Assembly: GCA_020637855.1 (NCBI GenBank)
Contig: JACKJR010000003.1
Location: forward strand, 1 to 64,000
Source: Rhodobiaceae bacterium
GTDB lineage: Bacteria > Pseudomonadota > Alphaproteobacteria > Rhizobiales > Tepidamorphaceae
Reading direction: 5' to 3'
Length of the DNA stretch: 64,000 bases
Positions 59,494 through 64,000 of the stretch are shown in pieces (the first letter of the stretch is position 1; each line of letters begins with the position of its first letter). The notes under the pieces are model-generated. The model was not told the origin of the DNA. It saw only the letters and a list, made by a program, of their open reading frames with translations, and searched no databases. The position numbers and the translations under genes are program-made.

Positions 59494-60275
59494 CCAACAT
59501 GTCCGAACTCCCCAATTACGATTTTGCCGGCACGACCGTGATGATTACGGGCTCGGGCCAGGGAATAGCAGCCTCCGCGGCTCAGGCCTTCGCGCAGCGC
59601 GGAGCAAGAGTGGGGGTCTGCGACCGCCATGCGGACCGCGCAGCGGCAACTGTCAAAGCCATCGAGGATGCCGGAGGCAAAGCCATCGCGCTCACCGTCG
59701 ATGTCGGCGTTGAGGCGGACGTGATGCGGGCTGCCGCAGCACTGAAGGAAGCCTTTGGCCCGATCGGCGTTCTGGTCAACGGGGCGGGCAGTTATGGCAA
59801 GAGCTTCCAGGTCACCCACGAGACGCCGGTGGAGGAATGGGACGACGTCTATGCCTCGAACGTGCGCGGCACGTTCCTTTGCGCGAAGGCGGTGTTGCCG
59901 CAGATGCTCGAAGCCGGCAAGGGCAGGATCGTCAACATTTCCTCCAATGCCGGGCGGCACGTCAGCCCTCTGCTGGGGTGTTCGTACACGTCCGCCAAGG
60001 CTGCCGTGATCGGCATCTCGCGGCACCTTGCGCACGAATACGCGCGCAAGGGCATTGTCGTGAACACGCTGTGTCCGGGCCCTGTCGACGGCCAGCGTGT
60101 CAGTCATCTTGTGGAAACGGGCCGCATGAATTCCAACCTTGCCGACGCGATCCCTATCGGGCGGCTTGGCACGAACGAGGACATCGTCGCGGCCATCCTG
60201 TTTCTTGCGGCCGAGAGCTCCGGTTACATGACCGGCGCGGTGCTTGACGTCTCCGGTGGACTGATCCTCGCCTGA
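59490..60275 (+). CDS. Classical short-chain dehydrogenase/reductase
   Basis: 261-aa SDR with a complete catalytic set: TGSGQGIA cofactor loop, NGAG, Ser in NISSNAG and YTSAK (YxxxK). Unlike the SDR copies near 9 and 14 kb it should be a normal NAD(P)-dependent oxidoreductase. ATG 59490 overlaps the cupin stop; an in-frame ATG 59499 is an alternative. The final DVSGGLILA is typical. Confidence 0.88.
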   Translation: MTNMSELPNYDFAGTTVMITGSGQGIAASAAQAFAQRGARVGVCDRHADRAAATVKAIEDAGGKAIALTVDVGVEADVMRAAAALKEAFGPIGVLVNGAGSYGKSFQVTHETPVEEWDDVYASNVRGTFLCAKAVLPQMLEAGKGRIVNISSNAGRHVSPLLGCSYTSAKAAVIGISRHLAHEYARKGIVVNTLCPGPVDGQRVSHLVETGRMNSNLADAIPIGRLGTNEDIVAAILFLAAESSGYMTGAVLDVSGGLILA

Positions 60276-60283
60276 TTGCGGTC

Positions 60284-60640
60284 ATGGCCATCAAGCGTCA
60301 CATCAACTGCGGCATCATCCATCAGGCGAGTGAGCTCGCCGGTGTGCTTTACATCGGCGGGATCACGCCGGATGACGCCAGCCTCGACATGTACGGTCAG
60401 GCCCGCCAGCTCTTCGCAAAACTCGAAACGATACTTGCCGAACTGGGGTCGGGGCTCGAGCACGTGCTGATGGTGACCTGCTTTTTGTGCGACATGTCCA
60501 GGAAGGCCGAGATGAACCGGGCATGGAGCGAGTTCTTCCCGCCGGAGCGCGCTCCCGCGCGTGTCTGTCCCGGCATCGTTGCCATCGAGGAAGGTGTTCT
60601 GCTGGAAATTTCCGTGATCGCCGCGAAGGCGGATCAGTAA
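60284..60640 (+). CDS. RidA/YjgF-family protein
   Basis: 118-aa RidA-like protein with YIGGITPDD, TCFLCDMSRKAEMNRAWSEFF and PARVCPGI; the Arg in PARVC corresponds to the catalytic arginine of RidA. RidA deaminates reactive enamines and imines, and catabolic paralogues hydrolyse such intermediates. This suggests the operon may degrade a nitrogen-containing compound. Its stop overlaps the convergent TRAP DctM gene by 7 bp. Confidence 0.88.
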   Translation: MAIKRHINCGIIHQASELAGVLYIGGITPDDASLDMYGQARQLFAKLETILAELGSGLEHVLMVTCFLCDMSRKAEMNRAWSEFFPPERAPARVCPGIVAIEEGVLLEISVIAAKADQ

Positions 60641-61914
60641 CCGAACAGACGCGGCAGAAACATTGCGACCTGCGGGAAGAACACCACCAGCAGGATAACC
60701 ATCAGAATGACCGCGATGAACGGCAGCACTTCCAGCGAGACATCGCGTACCTTGCATCCCGCGATCGGGCAGACGAGGTAGAGCCCGATCGATACGGGCG
60801 GCGTGATCAGTGCGATCTGGACCGTCATCACCACGACCAGCGCGAGATGATATCCGTCTACACCGAAGAGCCGCGCCATCGGCGCGACGATCGGCACGAG
60901 CATGATCATCGAGGCCACGCCTTCCATGACGAAGCCGAGGACGAGGAACACCGCGATCACCGTCAGCAGGAACATCTCGCGTGATCCGATAATCGGCTGC
61001 AGGTACGCGCCGATCTTCTGCGGCACGAGATTGAGCACCAGGATCCAGGCGATGAGCTTGGCAACGCCGAGCAGGAAATAGACCATCGCGCTGGTCTTGG
61101 CCGACAACAGCAGAGTGGCGACGATGGCCTTGCCGTCGAGCGTTCGATAGAAAAGGCCCAGGATTACCGCATAGATGACGGCGATGGCGCCGGCCTCGGT
61201 CGGCGTGAAAAAGCCGCCGAGAATGCCGCCAAGCACGATGACCGGCAGGCCGAGGCCAGGCAGGGCAGGGATGGTCGTACGCAGGATCTCGCCGGCAGAC
61301 CAGGTCTCCCCGCCACGCGGAAAGTTTCGCGCGCGTGCCGTTGCCGCAACGTAGACCATCATGCCGACGCCGATCAGCAAGCCGGGAACCGCCCCGGCCA
61401 GGAACAGGCGCGTAACCGACAGGCCGCCACCCATGATGTAGATGATCAGAAGCATCGCCACGCTTGGCGGGATGATCGCGCCCATGACGGACGAAGCTGC
61501 CGTGATCGCGCCTGCAAACCCGCGCGGGTAGCCGTCACGCACCATCGCCGGTATGAGCGTGCCGCCTACCGCGGCGGTGTCTGCAACGGCAACACCGGTC
61601 ACTCCGCCGAAGAACATGCTCGAAGCAACGTTGACGTGCGCAAGCCCGCCGCGAACCGGCCCGAACAGCGCGCGTGCGAAGTCAATCAGCTTGGGCAGAA
61701 TTTCTGCCCGCGTCGCAAGATCCCCGGCCATGACAAAGAAGGGGATCGCCAGCAGCGGAAAGGAATCCATTCCGCCGAATACGATAGTCGCGACGACGCC
61801 GATGGATGCGGTGCCGGTGAACAGAAGATATCCGATTGCCACCGCGCCCAGCGCGAAGGCGACGGGCACACCGATGGCGAGCGAGCCGAAAAAGGCGGAA
61901 AGCGGCCCCAACAT
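60634..61914 (-). CDS. TRAP transporter large permease, DctM-like
   Basis: 426-aa membrane protein with about 12 hydrophobic helices and DctM motifs such as GMDSFPLLAIPFFVMAGDL and GGGLSVTRLFLAGAVPG. It is the transport subunit of a secondary carrier for organic acids. Gene order in transcription is DctP-DctQ-DctM. Confidence 0.93.
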   Translation of the reverse strand: MLGPLSAFFGSLAIGVPVAFALGAVAIGYLLFTGTASIGVVATIVFGGMDSFPLLAIPFFVMAGDLATRAEILPKLIDFARALFGPVRGGLAHVNVASSMFFGGVTGVAVADTAAVGGTLIPAMVRDGYPRGFAGAITAASSVMGAIIPPSVAMLLIIYIMGGGLSVTRLFLAGAVPGLLIGVGMMVYVAATARARNFPRGGETWSAGEILRTTIPALPGLGLPVIVLGGILGGFFTPTEAGAIAVIYAVILGLFYRTLDGKAIVATLLLSAKTSAMVYFLLGVAKLIAWILVLNLVPQKIGAYLQPIIGSREMFLLTVIAVFLVLGFVMEGVASMIMLVPIVAPMARLFGVDGYHLALVVVMTVQIALITPPVSIGLYLVCPIAGCKVRDVSLEVLPFIAVILMVILLVVFFPQVAMFLPRLFGY

Positions 61915-61921
61915 ATGTGCG

Positions 61922-62386
61922 CTACCTCAATCCCGCCAGCCGGCGCAGGTGCAGGGCGAAGCGGTGTACGGTGATTGCAAGCATAAGTGCACCGCCAACC
62001 GGTAACGCGGCATGAAACCAGACCATTCCGACCCCGAGCGTAACGGTGTTCTGACCAACAATGCTTGGCAGGTTGGTCGCGCAGGCATAGACGAAGCAGG
62101 AGAGAAAAAAGATAACGACGAGATCGGCGATACATTCCAGGGCAAAGAGGCGCTTGCCTGCGAGCATGTCCGGCAGCATGGAAATTCGCACATGGCTGTT
62201 TTCATGGGTGAGCAGTGCGCTCCCGAGCATGACCACCCAGATCATCAGGTAGCGCGTCAGTTCCTCGTGAATGCCGATCGACATATCGAGAAGATCGCGC
62301 AGCGTGACCTCGATGATCACAGCCGCGGCGATTACGGCCATCAGAACGATGACGATCCACTCGACTACCTTCAGGATTGCGCTCAT
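61922..62386 (-). CDS. TRAP transporter small permease, DctQ-like
   Basis: 154-aa membrane protein with four hydrophobic helices and the DctQ pattern EELTRYLMIWVVMLGSALL. It lies 7 bp before the DctM gene and pairs with it in the membrane. Confidence 0.9.
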   Translation of the reverse strand: MSAILKVVEWIVIVLMAVIAAAVIIEVTLRDLLDMSIGIHEELTRYLMIWVVMLGSALLTHENSHVRISMLPDMLAGKRLFALECIADLVVIFFLSCFVYACATNLPSIVGQNTVTLGVGMVWFHAALPVGGALMLAITVHRFALHLRRLAGLR

Positions 62387-62447
62387 AACCGGTGGTCCGC
62401 CGTCGCTCGTACGTTTGTGGCCGGGGTCTTGGTGGCGGGAAGGCAGA

Positions 62448-62468
62448 CGCCGGTTTTCAAAACCGGCG
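62448..62468 (-). terminator. Hairpin between DctP and DctQ genes
   Basis: Inverted repeat CGCCGGTTTT / AAAACCGGCG (62448-62457 and 62459-62468) in the 98-bp gap after the DctP stop. Without a following T-run it is more likely an mRNA-stabilising or attenuating hairpin than a full terminator. Such elements keep the binding protein in excess over the permease. Confidence 0.5.
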
Positions 62469-62484
62469 CCCGCGGGTAATCCGG

Positions 62485-63480
62485 CTATTCGTTCGCCTTG
62501 ATCATCGCCGCGACGATGTCGGCGCCACCCTCGCCGAGTTCGGCGATGGCTTCATCATAGATGCCTTTGGCGACGGAGCGGAACTGTTCGATCGTCGCCG
62601 CGGGAACGTCGTTCACTTCCATTTCCTTGCGCAGAAGTTCGAGCAATTCCCCGGTCTTCTCATCATTGAGTTTGCGCTGTTCCTCAGTGGCGATGGCAAT
62701 GGCTTCATCCATCGCCTTGAGATCGTCTTCGCTCAGCTTGCCACGTGCCGCGTTGCTCATGATCACGAGCATCGGCTCATTCACGTGGCCGGTCAGCGAG
62801 TAGTATTTCTGAGCTTCGAACAGGCGATAGGGATAAACCACGCCGGGCGGGTTTTCCTGTCCGTCGATCACGCCCTGCTGCAGCGCGGGTACGAGTTCGG
62901 CAAAGCCCATCGGCGTTGGCACCGCGCCCAGTGCCTTGAAGAAGGCAACGTGCACGCTGGAAGGCAGGGTGCGCAGCGACAGGCCCTTGATGTCGTCTGG
63001 CGAGTTGATCGGGCGCTTGTTGTTGGACACGTGGCGGAAGCCGTTGTCCCACCATGCGATGATCGACATGTTGTTGGCGCCCATGCTGTCCGAAAGCTTG
63101 CCGCCGATTTCCCCGTCGAGCACGCTGAACATCGTCTCGCGGTCCTTCCACATGTAGGGGAAGATCACCGAATTGAGCAGCGGCGCATAGCGCGTCGCGT
63201 GGCCGGTTCCGGAAAGAACGAAATCAACGTTGCCGTTCTTGGCCAGTTCAAGGGCCTCGCGATTGGAGCCGAGCGTGTTGTTGTTGAATATCTGGACCTC
63301 GATACGGCCGTTCGTGCGTGCTTCGAATTCACGCTTGAACGTCTCCTGTGCCGGCGCCCATGAACTGGTTTCGTTGGCCACACTGGCAAATCGCAGGGTA
63401 ATGTCTGCGGCGACCGCCGGCAAAGCGCCGAGCACCATCGCCGAAAGTGCGACAGCGGCGGAAAATTTCGCGAATTTCAT
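62485..63480 (-). CDS. TRAP transporter periplasmic binding protein, DctP-like
   Basis: 331-aa DctP-family binding protein. The Sec signal (KFAKFSAAVALSAMVLGALP) is cleaved near AVAA-DITLRFA. Typical segments: ETFKREFEARTNGRIEVQIF, LRTLPSSVHVAFFKALGAVP and QQGVIDGQENPP. It captures a carboxylate in the periplasm. ATG 63480 has GAAGGAGG upstream; the long frame to 63705 is not used. Confidence 0.92.
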   Translation of the reverse strand: MKFAKFSAAVALSAMVLGALPAVAADITLRFASVANETSSWAPAQETFKREFEARTNGRIEVQIFNNNTLGSNREALELAKNGNVDFVLSGTGHATRYAPLLNSVIFPYMWKDRETMFSVLDGEIGGKLSDSMGANNMSIIAWWDNGFRHVSNNKRPINSPDDIKGLSLRTLPSSVHVAFFKALGAVPTPMGFAELVPALQQGVIDGQENPPGVVYPYRLFEAQKYYSLTGHVNEPMLVIMSNAARGKLSEDDLKAMDEAIAIATEEQRKLNDEKTGELLELLRKEMEVNDVPAATIEQFRSVAKGIYDEAIAELGEGGADIVAAMIKANE

Positions 63481-63741
63481 CGTTTCCTCCTTCTGCTGCA
63501 TTCTATTGTTTTCGGCCAGATGGCCCTTGATGCAGTCTTGGAAAGAGTACAGGACGCAAAATTGGGATAGTAGGCGACGACGCGGAAACATGCCCGTGCA
63601 TGAAGCGCAACCGAAACCGCTAGGCGCACGAACGAGTTCGACCCCGTACACGGGCCTGCGGAGCAATCGGCAGCGAGCTCCCGGTATCGCCCATGAAAGG
63701 CTCATCGGCGGCTTCCGCCGTATGAGATATCATCCCCGGAA
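63481..63741. other. Intergenic region between DctP gene and CRISPR array
   Basis: 261 bp that must hold the TRAP promoter (minus strand) and the outer flank of the CRISPR array. GGCCTGCG (63653-63660) and CAGCGAGCT (63671-63679) match parts of the CRISPR repeat in the same order and at nearly the same distance, so this might be a decayed repeat or a tracrRNA anti-repeat on the minus strand. The match is weak. No coding frame is supported. Confidence 0.35.
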
Positions 63742-64000
63742 GTTGCGGTTGGCCTGCGATTTCTGAACAGCTAAGCTCTTCATGACAGCGACGACTTGCC
63801 CGCCGCCGTTGCGGTTGGCCTGCGATTTCTGAACAGCTAAGCTCATGGACTGGGAGAACAAGCGCACCGCCTGGTTGCGGTTGGCCTGCGATTTCTGAAC
63901 AGCTAAGCTGGATTAAGAGTTGAAAATTCACCTTTTATTGTTGCGGTTGGCCTGCGATTTCTGAACAGCTAAGCTCGATCCGCGATTACTTCAAGACGCT
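63742..64000 (+). CRISPR. CRISPR array start: four identical 36-bp repeats with 30-bp spacers (type II-C appearance)
   Basis: Repeats occupy 63742-63777, 63808-63843, 63874-63909 and 63940-63975 and are identical, beginning GTTGCGGTTGG and ending AACAGCTAAGCT. Spacers at 63778-63807, 63844-63873 and 63910-63939 are each 30 bp and differ; a fourth is cut by the window end. The 36/30 geometry and GTTGCGG start resemble type II-C arrays of alphaproteobacteria. Spacer 3 is A+T-rich, unlike the host. No cas gene lies left of the array, so cas9-cas1-cas2 are expected beyond the right end. Short minus-strand ORFs through the repeats are artefacts. Confidence 0.95.

Noticed and set aside
63620..63931. 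Minus-strand protein with repeated SCSEIAGQPQ
   Set aside because: It is merely the translation of CRISPR repeats, whose 66-bp period is divisible by three.
1..64000. Insertion sequences, integrases, rRNA or tRNA genes
   Set aside because: No transposase/integrase motifs, terminal repeats or RNA gene sequences were found on reading both strands.

Overview
The window is high-GC bacterial DNA with tightly packed operons, many ATGA/GTGA stop-start overlaps and frequent TTG/GTG starts. Gene content points to a denitrifying alphaproteobacterium, probably of the Hyphomicrobiales type: a complete Tat-type nosRZDFYLX cluster, a Crp/Fnr regulator without Fe-S cysteines, three CoxMSL-like molybdenum hydroxylases, and LIV-type ABC and TRAP importers. 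This placement is inferred from gene content only. No rRNA, tRNA, transposase or integrase gene was seen.

Region 1 (about 1-23.1 kb) looks like a CoA-dependent catabolic island. Plus-strand order: MarR regulator, AA_synth (DUF1185-type) protein, enamidase-like amidohydrolase, double HxlR regulator; then a crotonase, a three-subunit Mo hydroxylase, an SDR and an acyl-CoA ligase. A minus-strand operon (metallo-beta-lactamase hydrolase, SDR, acyl-CoA ligase, acyl-CoA dehydrogenase) carries an inverted second copy of the SDR-ligase pair. A second plus-strand operon encodes another Mo hydroxylase, a TPR protein, glutaryl-CoA dehydrogenase, a second crotonase and a PaaY-like gamma-carbonic anhydrase. 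Enamidase, hydroxylases, ligases and glutaryl-CoA dehydrogenase together suggest oxidation of an N-heteroaromatic (nicotinate-like) acid through ring hydroxylation, CoA activation and hydrolytic ring opening to glutaryl-CoA. The substrate and several steps are inference, and no ring reductase is visible.

Region 2 (23.1-33.5 kb) holds a PadR regulator, two alpha/beta hydrolases, a MaoC-like protein and a minus-strand operon for a third Mo hydroxylase, whose large subunit is fused to a CoxG-type SRPBCC domain, followed by an MBL hydrolase, a cupin and a lactonase-like hydrolase. GNAT and Rrf2 genes diverge from it.

Region 3 (33.7-44.1 kb) is an uptake and activation operon: a LIV-type ABC transporter (its second ATPase carries a Lys/Ala/Pro-rich N-terminal tail), a benzoate-CoA-ligase-family enzyme, a second MarR paralogue, a frameshifted flavin reductase pseudogene, an intact HpaB-type flavin monooxygenase, a cupin and a convergent DUF2848 protein.

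Region 4 (44.2-54.4 kb) is the N2O reductase cluster with a DUF1858 protein, an NnrR/Dnr-like regulator and two FNR-type boxes.

Region 5 (54.5-63.5 kb) has a YcaQ-like DNA glycosylase, a LysR regulator divergent from a six-gene set (EthD-like, progesterone-5beta-reductase-like enone reductase, YciI, cupin, SDR, RidA), and a convergent TRAP transporter operon. The last 259 bases are the start of a CRISPR array with 36-bp repeats and 30-bp spacers of type II-C appearance. Its cas genes are not in the window.
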